64,000 bases of DNA from the NCBI RefSeq assembly GCF_021739485.1, contig NZ_JAJFNK010000025.1, positions 1 through 64,000 of the forward strand. The letters run 5' to 3'. The notes beneath the pieces are model-generated. The model did no database searches. It saw only the letters and a list, made by a program, of their open reading frames with translations, and had not been told where the DNA came from. The translations under genes were made by a program, and so were the position numbers. Source of the stretch: Alicyclobacillus tolerans (GTDB taxonomy: Bacteria > Bacillota > Bacilli > Alicyclobacillales > Alicyclobacillaceae). This document shows positions 43,960-52,706 of this stretch, piece by piece. Numbering within the stretch: position 1 is the first letter of the stretch; the number at the start of each line of letters is the position of its first letter.

Positions 43960-45144
43960 CTACAGTTCCTTCCAAAGGATGCTGGAGATCCCTTGGACCG
44001 TCGCGATCCCGTACGCTTCAGAAGGGTTGTTGCGAGTGAGTACGGCGGCTGCATAGTTGCGTCCAGAACCGTCTATGTATCCGATGCTGTTGATTTCCCA
44101 GCCCTGCGAACCAATCGGCAACCACCCGTTTTTTAAGGCCACAGTCGTGCCGGACGGTACACCGCCCGACAGTCCCCAACGTTCCCAGGAAACCACATGT
44201 TCCATCAGATAAAGCCCGTAGTCCCTTTGCGGATTGCCTAATAAGTGGTTCGGAAATGCGTAATCGCGAATGAGTTTGACCTGGTCTAAAGCGGAGGTTT
44301 GGGTGATTCCCCAGTACCCGCCCCTGCCCGGAGTGGTTTGATTCATTTCAGCCAAGTGGAGAAACTGCTCAATGCCAGTCGACCGTCCGGCCAAGTTCCA
44401 CAGCTCGGAAGCAGCATTGTTGTTGCTGTATTCAATCATCGGAGGCATGAGCGACTTTTCTTCTGCATTCAGGGCATGACCGCTGGTTTGCGTTTGATGC
44501 AACAGGTCCCCCATGATGGTCGCTTTGACGATACTGGCCGTGTCAAAGCGGAGGTTGGGGTTGTACAAATACGTTTGGCCGTTTTCTGCATCGTACACCG
44601 CGACGGAAACTGTACTTGATCGGGAATTGACGAAACTTTGAAACGCTTTTCCAAAAATGGGGGTGTTCCACAAATTCCACGTCACGCCATCCCAGTTGCT
44701 GCGGATTCCAATTTGGTTGAGGACTTGCATCACGTACCAAATCGGCATGTATGTGGTGGGCTGTTTTGACGATGACGGGGTATACGTAATTCCTGTAACG
44801 TTTTGTACCAGGGAACCGTCTACATAGATGCTCATGTCGCCGGTGCCGGACGATATTTTCTTAAGTTGGATCGCGGTGTTTGAAGGAGTAAAAAGCTTCA
44901 GTTGGTGTCCGTTCCAAGAGTTTTTAATTCCAACTTGCTCCAATGCATCTGCGACATACCAAATCGGCATGTAAGTGGTATCGTTGACGACTAGACCAGT
45001 CTCTGAGCTCACGGGTTTGCCGTCGAGAACAATGTGACAGTCTGTTAAAGAGTGGAGGGTCGAGGCCTGCGCTATGGTTGCATTGCTCCAGGCGCCCAAC
45101 AGTGAGCCGATGGCAAGCACGCTTGAAACAGCGAGTTCTTTCAC
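43960..45144 (-). CDS. secreted stalk-domain/beta-lactamase-fold serine hydrolase
   Basis: A 394-residue exported protein. The N-terminus is a signal peptide ending near ATIAQA. Two copper-amine-oxidase-N-like stalk repeats follow (about 35-90 and 105-165), each with TYMPIWYV. The C-terminal 215 residues form a class A beta-lactamase-like domain with SxxK in TASIVKA, SNN in YSNNNAAS, and KNG (LKNGW) in place of KTG. It might hydrolyse beta-lactams or act on peptidoglycan. The longer frame to 45207 is rejected because AGAGGTGA lies before the GTG at 45144. Confidence 0.82.
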   Translation of the reverse strand: MKELAVSSVLAIGSLLGAWSNATIAQASTLHSLTDCHIVLDGKPVSSETGLVVNDTTYMPIWYVADALEQVGIKNSWNGHQLKLFTPSNTAIQLKKISSGTGDMSIYVDGSLVQNVTGITYTPSSSKQPTTYMPIWYVMQVLNQIGIRSNWDGVTWNLWNTPIFGKAFQSFVNSRSSTVSVAVYDAENGQTYLYNPNLRFDTASIVKATIMGDLLHQTQTSGHALNAEEKSLMPPMIEYSNNNAASELWNLAGRSTGIEQFLHLAEMNQTTPGRGGYWGITQTSALDQVKLIRDYAFPNHLLGNPQRDYGLYLMEHVVSWERWGLSGGVPSGTTVALKNGWLPIGSQGWEINSIGYIDGSGRNYAAAVLTRNNPSEAYGIATVQGISSILWKEL

Positions 45145-45444
45145 GGTTTTCACCTCTACAACCCATTGAAAAGTGTAAATATACAGAAATATATGAAGAT
45201 AAATCAAGAAAATGAATAAAATTGAAATCTATGAGAATGATCGTTGTTCAATAAGGTTTGAGGAGAATGGGGAGGAATTCAGTGAGTCATCTCGTATGCA
45301 AGGTCATTCTGCTCGCGTTAGAAGGGCCTTCCTAGGCAAGTGCGGGCTATTGCAACGGTAAGTTCCGAAGGGGTGATTTTTAACTTTGATTGGGGTGCCG
45401 CGGATGGTTGGTCCGTCGAGTGGAAAGTGTCCTAGAACCTTACC
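45145..45444. other. intergenic region, nothing recognised
   Basis: About 300 bases between two leftward genes. The part next to the hydrolase is very AT-rich and probably holds its promoter. No small frame or known RNA motif was found. Confidence 0.4.
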
Positions 45445-47292
45445 TCAGTCCTGCACCCGGGAACCAGCGGCGTTGGGCGAGAGAAAAGGTGCGGTGTGAT
45501 GCAGCCAGATTGAAAATTGGCCGCTGGACATTGGTTTTGCAATCCAGTAACCCTGTAACTGGTCGCAGTTCAGCTCTTTCAGCCTTTCGGCCGTTTCTTC
45601 GGTTTCAACGCCCTCTGCGACGACATGCAAATCGAGGATGTGCGCAAGATGAACCATGGTCTCAGTAATGGCCACGCTTTGCGGCTGCTTTAAATCTTTG
45701 ACAAAAGACTTGTCGATTTTGATTCCATCGAGCGGAATTTGGCGAAGGTAAGACAAGGACGAGTATCCTGTGCCAAAGTCGTCCAAAAAAATGCGTACGC
45801 CCCGGTTCCTCAACGTGTGAATGATCGATGTAACGTCGTGGAAAGGATCGAGCAAGATGCCTTCTGTAATTTCCAATTCCAGCAGGGATCCAGGCAGTCC
45901 GGTGCTTCGTAAGACCTGATCGACCAGCGAAGTCAGAGACTCGTGCAAGAACTGGCGCGGGGACAGGTTGATGGCTACGGAGAGGTTCGGGTAGCCTTCC
46001 AGACGCCACTGTTGCACTTGTGCACATGCGGTGTAAAAGACCCATTCACCAATCTCTGAAATCAAATCCGACTCTTCGGCAATGGGGATGAATTCGGCTG
46101 GGCTGATTGGGCCGTAAACGGGGTGCGGCCAACGCAACAAGGCTTCCACACCGACGAGGTGGCCGGATGACGTGGAGACTTTAGGTTGGTAGTGGACGGA
46201 CAGTTCCTGTTGTTTCATAGCTTTATACAGGTTTTGTTCCAGTAAAAGACCACGTCTTGAAGCTACGTCTACCTTTGGCGTGTAGCAGTGAATGCCTCCT
46301 CCATGGCCTTTGGCGACATACATGGCGGCATCGGCCAGTCGGAGCAGGTCTTCGGATGACGCTTTGGGAAGATCGGATGAGAGGATGGCACCGATGCTTG
46401 GCGTCAAATGAAACTCTCTGTCGTCAATCGTCAAGACTTCGCTGACCGATTGTACTACACCCATCAGGACGCCTTGCAGTTCGGACTTATTGTGGATGTT
46501 TCGAACGAGCAAAGTGAATTCGTCCCCACCCCAACGGCTTAAAAAAACGTCCGTGTCGAGACAGGCTTCCAGTCGGCTTGCGACGCTTTGCAGCACTCTG
46601 TCGCCGAAGCTGTGGCCAAACGTATCGTTGATTCGCTTAAAGCGGTCCAGGTCGATAAACAATACCGCGATCGGGATTCGGTCGCTGAGGTCCTGTACGA
46701 GCCTCTCGTTGAAGGCAGCGCGGTTCGGCAAATGGGTCAAGGGGTCGTGATACGCCAAGTACCTCATTTGCCGCTCGATTTCTTTGCGGTTGGAGACGTC
46801 GCGCAAAATGCCCCGGAAGCCGATAGGATCGCCGTGCTCATTGAGCATGAGAGTCACCGAGCTTTCTGCATCAAAACGCGTTCCGTCTTTGCGAATGATT
46901 TGGTAGTCGACGAGCTTTTGGGGGATTCCCGTGCGAAAAACCTTGTTGTATACCGAAAAGACATAGTTGTGATCGCGCTCGTCAATGAACCGTTTATAGT
47001 TTAGGTTATGGAACTCCTGTTCGGCAAAGCCGTGCATCTCAATCATTCGCCGATTGAAAAACATCACGTTTCCGGCCAAGTCGACTTCGAAATACCCTTC
47101 CTGAATGCTTTCCACAATCGCCTGATAGCGTTCTTCGCTGGCATTCTCCTGAATCCAATCCGCGTTCTTAACGAGCCGTTTTCGACGTCCTCGCTTGTTT
47201 GCCAGTTCGCGCGGCGGACTGATGACTGTGGAATCTGTCTTGGTGTTCGGTGATGCAGAGTTGAAACGATTGGTCTTTTCGCGCAATTGCAC
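45445..47292 (-). CDS. PAS-GGDEF-EAL c-di-GMP turnover protein
   Basis: A 615-residue cytoplasmic signalling protein. A PAS domain (about 53-168) is followed by a GGDEF diguanylate cyclase domain with intact GGDEF at 255-259. The EAL phosphodiesterase domain starts at EAL 383-385 and has INLSPRQF, ELEITEG, LDDFGTGYSS, IKIDKSFV and AEGVET, so its catalytic residues look complete. No RxxD inhibition site is seen before GGDEF. The PAS may sense redox, light or a ligand. Both enzymatic activities are possible. No membrane segment is present. Confidence 0.92.
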   Translation of the reverse strand: MQLREKTNRFNSASPNTKTDSTVISPPRELANKRGRRKRLVKNADWIQENASEERYQAIVESIQEGYFEVDLAGNVMFFNRRMIEMHGFAEQEFHNLNYKRFIDERDHNYVFSVYNKVFRTGIPQKLVDYQIIRKDGTRFDAESSVTLMLNEHGDPIGFRGILRDVSNRKEIERQMRYLAYHDPLTHLPNRAAFNERLVQDLSDRIPIAVLFIDLDRFKRINDTFGHSFGDRVLQSVASRLEACLDTDVFLSRWGGDEFTLLVRNIHNKSELQGVLMGVVQSVSEVLTIDDREFHLTPSIGAILSSDLPKASSEDLLRLADAAMYVAKGHGGGIHCYTPKVDVASRRGLLLEQNLYKAMKQQELSVHYQPKVSTSSGHLVGVEALLRWPHPVYGPISPAEFIPIAEESDLISEIGEWVFYTACAQVQQWRLEGYPNLSVAINLSPRQFLHESLTSLVDQVLRSTGLPGSLLELEITEGILLDPFHDVTSIIHTLRNRGVRIFLDDFGTGYSSLSYLRQIPLDGIKIDKSFVKDLKQPQSVAITETMVHLAHILDLHVVAEGVETEETAERLKELNCDQLQGYWIAKPMSSGQFSIWLHHTAPFLSPNAAGSRVQD

Positions 47293-47443
47293 CCCTCCGC
47301 CGGCGTGTGCGAGGTACCGTCTATTCTACGAATCTACAAAAAAATAATATTTTCCATAATACAATAAATTTCGACGATTAACAACGTTCAGGTGCGGCGG
47401 GACGAGCACAGCAGCCAAATTCTTTGTCGCATTTGACTGCGGC

Positions 47444-47471
47444 TTGAGTCCACAAAAAACGGCAGTATAAT
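47444..47471 (+). promoter_or_regulatory. candidate promoter of the receiver-domain gene
   Basis: TTGAGT at 47444-47449, a 16-base spacer and TATAAT at 47466-47471. Transcription would begin near 47478, giving a leader of about 175 bases. Confidence 0.6.
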
Positions 47472-47602
47472 CTTAGGGGGTGTGAACTCGTTTCGGACCA
47501 GACGGTGCGGGAGCGGATGACACTTCTTTCGTCCACCACATCCCGGAACCCGTTGCACGTGACTGTTTCCCAACATGCCCACTCCTTTGCGTAAACCCGG
47601 TG

Positions 47603-47634
47603 TGTTTTCTGTGAGTAATGTTTTCTGTGAGTAA
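47603..47634 (+). repeat. perfect 16-bp tandem repeat in a gene leader
   Basis: TGTTTTCTGTGAGTAA is present twice in direct succession at 47603-47618 and 47619-47634, just before the ribosome site of the receiver gene. Confidence 0.9.
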
Positions 47635-47651
47635 ATGGAAGGTGGTTGTGT

Positions 47652-48056
47652 TTGAATCGAAAAAAGCAGCTGCGAGTTCTTCTTGCAGACCCTGATGAGT
47701 TATTCCGCTTGCGCCTGCGCAAGGCGTTTTGCAACTCTGTCGTCAATGCCATCGTGGTAGGAACTGTGGGTACCACGGTTGAGGCCACCGAATTTGCAAA
47801 GCGGCATCCGGTGGACATGGTCGTGATGGAAACCCATTTCCTTGGCAGCGACTTCAAAGGAATCGAGGCCATCCGGACGTTAGCCGGAATCCGGCCGGAA
47901 CTCCAAGTGGCCATGGTTAGCCAAGATGCGAGTGCCGCCCTCAAAGCGTACCAGGCAGGAGCTGCGTATTACATCGTAAAAACACCTTTGGCGCATGCTA
48001 TTAGTCAGGTGCTGGAGGTGGTTTCGTCCAACACAGGTGCTTTAAAGAACTCGTAA
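47652..48056 (+). CDS. receiver-domain protein with Glu at the phospho-Asp position
   Basis: A 134-residue CheY-like domain alone, with no output domain. The acidic pocket is present as LLADPDELF. The phospho-acceptor strand reads VDMVVMETHFL, where Glu replaces the usual Asp. The signalling Ser (VSQDAS) and Lys (YIVKTPL) are kept. Glu may mimic the phosphorylated state. A TTG at 47652 lies six bases after GGAAGGTGG. The earlier TTG at 47646 abuts that site. No histidine kinase is nearby. Confidence 0.78.
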   Translation: MNRKKQLRVLLADPDELFRLRLRKAFCNSVVNAIVVGTVGTTVEATEFAKRHPVDMVVMETHFLGSDFKGIEAIRTLAGIRPELQVAMVSQDASAALKAYQAGAAYYIVKTPLAHAISQVLEVVSSNTGALKNS

Positions 48057-48201
48057 ACTCTAGTTCCACGAGGTCTACAAGTTCACGGTTCCAAGTGATG
48101 ACACTCACACCCTCCACGCGCGTTTCGTGAGAAGATTTGTACGAACGAAATCACTTGCGCCTTTTATCGAAGAGAGCGTACGCCATTGGAGGGAATTCCA
48201 C

Positions 48202-49044
48202 TTGGAGAGGTATTCTGCGGATTTCAAAGACCAGGCAGTCAGCAGTTTGTTTCAAAAGGAAGGTTCGAAGTTTGTTCAACTGTCTTTTCCGGCCGGTCAA
48301 GGGCTCACCAAACACAGGACCAACCGCCACCTGGTCTTGATTGTACTTTCGGGGCGAATTCGATTTACCGTCGATGAGCGTTCGGAAGAACTTGCGGCTT
48401 CACAGATTGTCGCGCTCGAGCCTCTGCAGGAACATTCGCTGGAAGCGGTGGAACCAAGCACGGCATTGTTGGTTTTGGTTGCCGATGCGCCCGTTCAAGC
48501 CGATGCACCCAAACTGCAAACACCGGCTTTAGACCATGAAAATGCGTATATGAACCCTGCATTGGTGGAGCAGATTGCTCCCGAGTTGCGGCCGCTCGTT
48601 TCCGATCACGTCGAGTTGTGTAAAATCCTCGAAGCGGTCCAAAAGGCCCCATCGGACGGCCTCGTCCAACATGCCCTTGCGACAGTGCGCCAGGAGTTGG
48701 CGAGCCACTTTGTCGCCGAGGAAGAGTTGCTCTTTCCTCTGATGGCAAAACACGTCGGCGGCATGGACGTGGGACCTGTAGCTCGGTTGCTCGAAGAGCA
48801 TCAAAAAATCCGGCGCTTGCATACCGAGGCTCAAGAGATCTTTGACACGCAACTTCGCCAACCAGATGAACACGTCAAGAACCTGATGAGCGAGAAACTG
48901 CGCGAACTGTCTCACGCACTGTTGAACCATATTGGGAAAGAGGACAGTCACTTGTTCCCCATGGCAAGCCGATTGCTCAGCGAAGCGGAGAAGCAGTCGG
49001 TTGCCGATGGTCTAGTCCGTTACGAGCATGCAAGGGCCCAATGA
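48202..49044 (+). CDS. cupin-hemerythrin (HHE) fusion protein
   Basis: A 280-residue protein. The N-terminal 110 residues form a cupin barrel (KHRTNRHLVLIVLSGRIRF, then ALEPLQEHSLEAV). The C-terminal part is a four-helix HHE domain with likely diiron ligands in SDHVELC, HFVAEEELLFP, LLEEHQKIR and HIGKEDSHLFP. Such domains bind non-haem iron and respond to oxygen, NO or redox stress. The frame opens at 48127, but GGAGGG lies eight bases before the TTG at 48202. It follows the receiver gene by about 145 bases. Confidence 0.8.
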   Translation: MERYSADFKDQAVSSLFQKEGSKFVQLSFPAGQGLTKHRTNRHLVLIVLSGRIRFTVDERSEELAASQIVALEPLQEHSLEAVEPSTALLVLVADAPVQADAPKLQTPALDHENAYMNPALVEQIAPELRPLVSDHVELCKILEAVQKAPSDGLVQHALATVRQELASHFVAEEELLFPLMAKHVGGMDVGPVARLLEEHQKIRRLHTEAQEIFDTQLRQPDEHVKNLMSEKLRELSHALLNHIGKEDSHLFPMASRLLSEAEKQSVADGLVRYEHARAQ

Positions 49045-49441
49045 GGCTGGTGTCAAACGAATGGAAAAGAGGGGGCTTCCCGGCAAGGAGACAGCCCCCA
49101 TGTGTGTATGCGACGTGTATATGTGATGTGCAAAGACTTCGGCTTTGCCATTTGTGCGATACAGCCTCTCCTGCCCGGTCTCAAGAACCTCGTACAAGCC
49201 ATCCTTTCCATATGGAGTCAATACCTTAGCTATGGAGTCAATACCCTAGCTATGGCATCAATACCTTAGGGCTCTCCCATGCTCTTCATCTGTGAGTATT
49301 GTGTCCATTTTCCCTGCCGAGTAGTTCAAACAGACTAGTCCGGTTCCACAAATCCACATTGTGCATTAAGATTTTGTTCAAAGTGGATTTTTCCGAATAA
49401 AGATGAGCATCCAGGGGACGTATTCTGGGGAGGGCACGCAG
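49045..49441. other. intergenic region upstream of the MarR gene
   Basis: About 400 bases. The middle holds three tandem 20-base units (separate entry). The section 49320-49400 is AT-rich and probably carries the MarR gene promoter. No gene is supported. Confidence 0.4.
49211..49270 (+). repeat. three tandem 20-bp repeats
   Basis: TATGGAGTCAATACCTTAGC occurs at 49211-49230, with one change at 49231-49250 and three changes at 49251-49270. The units lie in the upstream region of the marR-type gene and could be repeated binding sites. Confidence 0.9.
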
Positions 49442-49858
49442 GTGGATTTACAAAAAAACGATTTTGAGGAATTGGCGGAGTTTCGCTACCGGCTTCGTAA
49501 ATTCCTTCACTTCAGCGAAACCGCGGCTCGAAACGCTGGCATTACACCCAACCAGCATCAGTTGCTTCTGGCTATCCAAGGTTTTCCCGGCCGGGACCAC
49601 GCGACGCCGACGGAACTGGCCGAGAGACTGCAGCTGAAGCACCACAGCTGCTTAGGATTGATTCAGAGGTGTGAACACATTGGTTTGGTTTATCGCTTTG
49701 CCAACGAAAAGGACAAACGCAGTGTATACATCCAACTGACGCCTAAAGGACGCGAAGTGCTGAATCAGTTGACGTTGCGCCATCAGACGGAACTTAAACG
49801 TTTAGGTTTGTCGCACCGCAATTTTATCTTCAAAGAGATCTCCAGCTTTGAGTCTTGA
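49442..49858 (+). CDS. MarR-family transcriptional regulator
   Basis: A 138-residue winged-helix protein. The helix-turn-helix region includes TPTELAERLQLKHHSCLGLIQ (key TELAERL...S..GLI), and the wing contains NEKDKRSVYIQLTPKG, the typical DxRxxxxxLT segment. An ATG lies at 49403 without a ribosome site. GGAGGG seven bases before the GTG at 49442 makes that the better start. The ligand and target are unknown. Its neighbour on the plus strand upstream is the cupin-HHE gene. Confidence 0.82.
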   Translation: MDLQKNDFEELAEFRYRLRKFLHFSETAARNAGITPNQHQLLLAIQGFPGRDHATPTELAERLQLKHHSCLGLIQRCEHIGLVYRFANEKDKRSVYIQLTPKGREVLNQLTLRHQTELKRLGLSHRNFIFKEISSFES

Positions 49859-49894
49859 ATTCAGAGTTCCGCGCCGTGTATGAGAACAAAAAGA

Positions 49895-49919
49895 AGGGCG
49901 GCTCGTGCGCGACCGCCCT
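49895..49919. terminator. hairpin after the MarR gene
   Basis: AGGGCGG at 49895-49901 pairs with CCGCCCT at 49913-49919 with an 11-base loop. TATTTT appears seven bases later. It separates the marR-type gene from the convergent acyltransferase. Confidence 0.65.
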
Positions 49920-50052
49920 GAGAGTATTTTGGCCACCACCAAGGCCAATACCATCGGAAAGGGTGCATTGATCGTAATCCGGCCGCCTGATAAGACTCTG
50001 AGAGAGCAACGAGAAACCAGTGTGAGATTCGTGAACTCTGCCTAAGAAAGCT

Positions 50053-52176
50053 TCACGGCTCGACGGCGTTGGCCAACAGCGAAGCGTAAAACTGAGCCCC
50101 TTGCGGATTAAGGTGAACGCCGTCTGGATAGAAAATGGAGTTCTTTCCGGCACTTGCTGCGTACCAGTTCACGAGTGTGGCGTGAGGAAAAGTCGCTGCC
50201 ACTTGGGAGATCGTGGCGTTTACCACGTCTTGCCAAGGCCTGGGAACCCGGGTATTGACTAAAACGATCTGCTTGACGGGTCCCAAAGACTGCAACAACG
50301 ATACCAGTTGTTCCTTCGTGAATGGACCGTTGGTTCCCAGTTCGATGATGACGCGGCTGCCCAATTCACCTTGTGCTTTGAGTTGCGAAATGACGCTCGG
50401 AGTCTGAATCAACTGACGGCCTACCTGGCCATCGACAACGATGCCTGGGAGCAGCTGTTTTAGGTACGGCGCGGCATCCACCATCACCGAGTCGCCAATG
50501 GCCGTAACGCCGATTCCCGAGCGTTGAGCCTGGATTGATGCCGCGGGGGTTGGACGGGTTGCGGCAGCACTGCTCTGTGCAGCGGCACGGATAGGATTTG
50601 CTTTTGGGCTGATTGTTTGACCCTGATTCGCTTGGGCGGTTCTTTCCAGTTGAGAGGTGCTGCTCGGTTGCCCGCCCGTGGGTTGGGGCGGTCCTATCAG
50701 GACGACTCCTGACTGCAAGTCCGTTTGGCTTTGATCCGTTCCAGGGTCGATTGGCCCCGCCACTGGAACTGCTGCCGAAGCCGCCGGAGGAGGTGTAACA
50801 CCATGTGCACGTAGCATGCCCGTAGAATTTTGCCCTGTAGAACCTTTTCCCGTTGAACTTTCTGCCATGAAACTTTCTTGAGTCACGTCCGCGATCGTCC
50901 GTGCGCTCATCATCCCTGAAACCGTACCTGGCGACACCGCACGGCTCGAAACGGCGGCTGGAGTCGACTGACCTACACCATAGACGACGGCTGTTAAAGC
51001 AACGCTCCCAAAAGCAGTCCCCAGGCCCAAAAGTAGTCTTTGTCTGTGTACGCGGCGCAAAGATTTATGCTGGCGCACCGGCTTCCACAATCTTTGCAGC
51101 CCCCCATGACGAATAGGGTTTTCCACAAAGTGCCATGATACGGCAGCCAAGACAATGCTAGCCGCGACTTGAAGAATGGCTCTAGGCACATCAATGCCCG
51201 TGGTGTTTACCGGTGGGTTTGTCAGGACGATGACAGGATAATGCCACAAATAGATTCCATAGGAACGCACTCCGAGCCAACGCAGAGGTTTGAACCCCAG
51301 TAACCGGTTCATTCGACTAGCGGGGTGAGCCAGCGCTGCCACCAGGATTGCACTGGCGACGGAAAGCACCACAAGGCCGCCTCGGTAGAGGAATACCTCG
51401 TACTGGTTCGTCTTCCAAATCATCAGCATGACGAGAAGTAGTCCGACACCCCCAATCAGGTCCAAGCTGACGCGCGCTTTACGGGAAAGGACCGGATTCA
51501 GGCTTTGGCTTGGCCAGACGACGGCAAGCGCGGCTCCAATGAGCAGCGCGAACGCCCGGGTATCGGTCCCATAGTAGACACGGCTGGGGTCGGTTCCGGG
51601 TTGGTACATGACCCCCATAGCGACCGCTGAGGCACTGGCCAGGGCGAGAGTGATGCCCACCCATTGCCACTTTTTCGGCAGAAAGCGAAGCATCAACGCC
51701 AGCATCAAAGGCCAGAGAACGTAAAACTGCTCTTCCACGGCAAGAGACCAGAGGTGCCGAAGTGGAGACGGAGGACCAAAACGGGCAAAATAGGAAACGT
51801 GATGGAAAATGTACCACCAGTTGCTGACGTAGAAAACGGCCGCGAGAACGTCCTCTTTCAGAGAGGCCAACTGGGACCGGTCCGACAGGGCTATATATGC
51901 AGTAACTGCGACAAGCATAACGAACAAGGCGGGAAGCAATCGCCTTGCCCGTCTCAGCCAAAAGTCTTTTAAATCGATTCGCGCATTTCGTCTCCATTGT
52001 GCAATGAGCAGGTCTGTAATGAGATAGCCCGAGAGCACAAAAAATACACCTACACCGAGAAGTCCACCAGGAGCCCACGAAAGGTTCAGGTGGTACGCAA
52101 TCACTGCGAGGACAGCCAGGGCCCTCAACCCGTCGAGCCCGGCCATGTAACGGCCATCTTTGATTGGTTTGGGCAT
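50053..52176 (-). CDS. OatA/OafA-type membrane acyltransferase with SGNH domain
   Basis: A 707-residue protein. The acyltransferase-3 domain has about ten helices (residues 12-375), with YHLNLSWAPGGLLGVGVFFVLSG (catalytic His in AYHL) and RHLWSLAVEEQFY. A long Ser/Thr/Pro/Gln-rich extracellular linker (about 410-545) leads to a C-terminal SGNH esterase domain with GDSVMVDA, ELGTNGPF and the catalytic DGVHLNP. This is the peptidoglycan O-acetyltransferase (OatA) layout. Cell-wall or surface polysaccharide acetylation is the likely role. The ATG follows GAGAGGTT. Confidence 0.9.
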   Translation of the reverse strand: MPKPIKDGRYMAGLDGLRALAVLAVIAYHLNLSWAPGGLLGVGVFFVLSGYLITDLLIAQWRRNARIDLKDFWLRRARRLLPALFVMLVAVTAYIALSDRSQLASLKEDVLAAVFYVSNWWYIFHHVSYFARFGPPSPLRHLWSLAVEEQFYVLWPLMLALMLRFLPKKWQWVGITLALASASAVAMGVMYQPGTDPSRVYYGTDTRAFALLIGAALAVVWPSQSLNPVLSRKARVSLDLIGGVGLLLVMLMIWKTNQYEVFLYRGGLVVLSVASAILVAALAHPASRMNRLLGFKPLRWLGVRSYGIYLWHYPVIVLTNPPVNTTGIDVPRAILQVAASIVLAAVSWHFVENPIRHGGLQRLWKPVRQHKSLRRVHRQRLLLGLGTAFGSVALTAVVYGVGQSTPAAVSSRAVSPGTVSGMMSARTIADVTQESFMAESSTGKGSTGQNSTGMLRAHGVTPPPAASAAVPVAGPIDPGTDQSQTDLQSGVVLIGPPQPTGGQPSSTSQLERTAQANQGQTISPKANPIRAAAQSSAAATRPTPAASIQAQRSGIGVTAIGDSVMVDAAPYLKQLLPGIVVDGQVGRQLIQTPSVISQLKAQGELGSRVIIELGTNGPFTKEQLVSLLQSLGPVKQIVLVNTRVPRPWQDVVNATISQVAATFPHATLVNWYAASAGKNSIFYPDGVHLNPQGAQFYASLLANAVEP

Positions 52177-52706
52177 ACTTGCAACCTCTCTTGCTGGATT
52201 TTTTGACTAGATGAGCTGAACTTAAGGTGTTTGGTAATCTAGTCTTCCACTCGCAAACGATTTCTATGCTTTTTGTATTTGTTTTTTCTGCTAGACCGGA
52301 TAACGGGGTGCGTGGAGGGAGATTCAAGACTCTTTCAAGGCACAAGTCATATCCTATGCGTCAGTGTTGCAAGGGTGGAGTTGTCAAGAGATGTGGATGA
52401 TTCTTATCGCAATCTTCGTTTTTATCGTGTCGGCATGGCTGCTGTGACCGCCTGCCGTAAGTATATATGCGTCAGGAGTCCCAGAATGTCATGGACAAGC
52501 CCTATGGCCAGCAACAAAATGAGCACAACTCGGGCCAGACCTCCTGTAACAGTTGGGCATGGAACCAACCAGTCATTTCTCAGTCGGTCGTTTCTCAATT
52601 TGGGAACCTGGTGTTTGCAAAGTAAACCGGGGAGCCGAAAGCTCCTTGGAGTTTAGGGAACGGCCGTCGGTTTTCCCGTCCTCACGGACTACAGCATCGG
52701 GTCGGG
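52177..52706. other. intergenic region between acyltransferase and hprK
   Basis: About 530 bases between two leftward genes. It contains the promoter of the acyltransferase gene near 52190-52260 and one possible micropeptide frame at 52391-52447. Nothing else is supported. Confidence 0.4.
52391..52447 (+). CDS. possible 18-residue hydrophobic micropeptide
   Basis: ATG at 52391 encodes MWMILIAIFVFIVSAWLL and stops at TGA. The peptide would be a bare membrane helix. A GGTGGAG lies ten bases upstream, a little far. It resembles single-helix micropeptides elsewhere in this window but is weakly supported. Confidence 0.25.
   Translation: MWMILIAIFVFIVSAWLL

Noticed and set aside
45208-45444. Possible c-di-GMP riboswitch near the PAS-GGDEF-EAL gene
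   Set aside because: No GEMM core (such as GGACGCAAAGC or a similar conserved block) is present on either strand.
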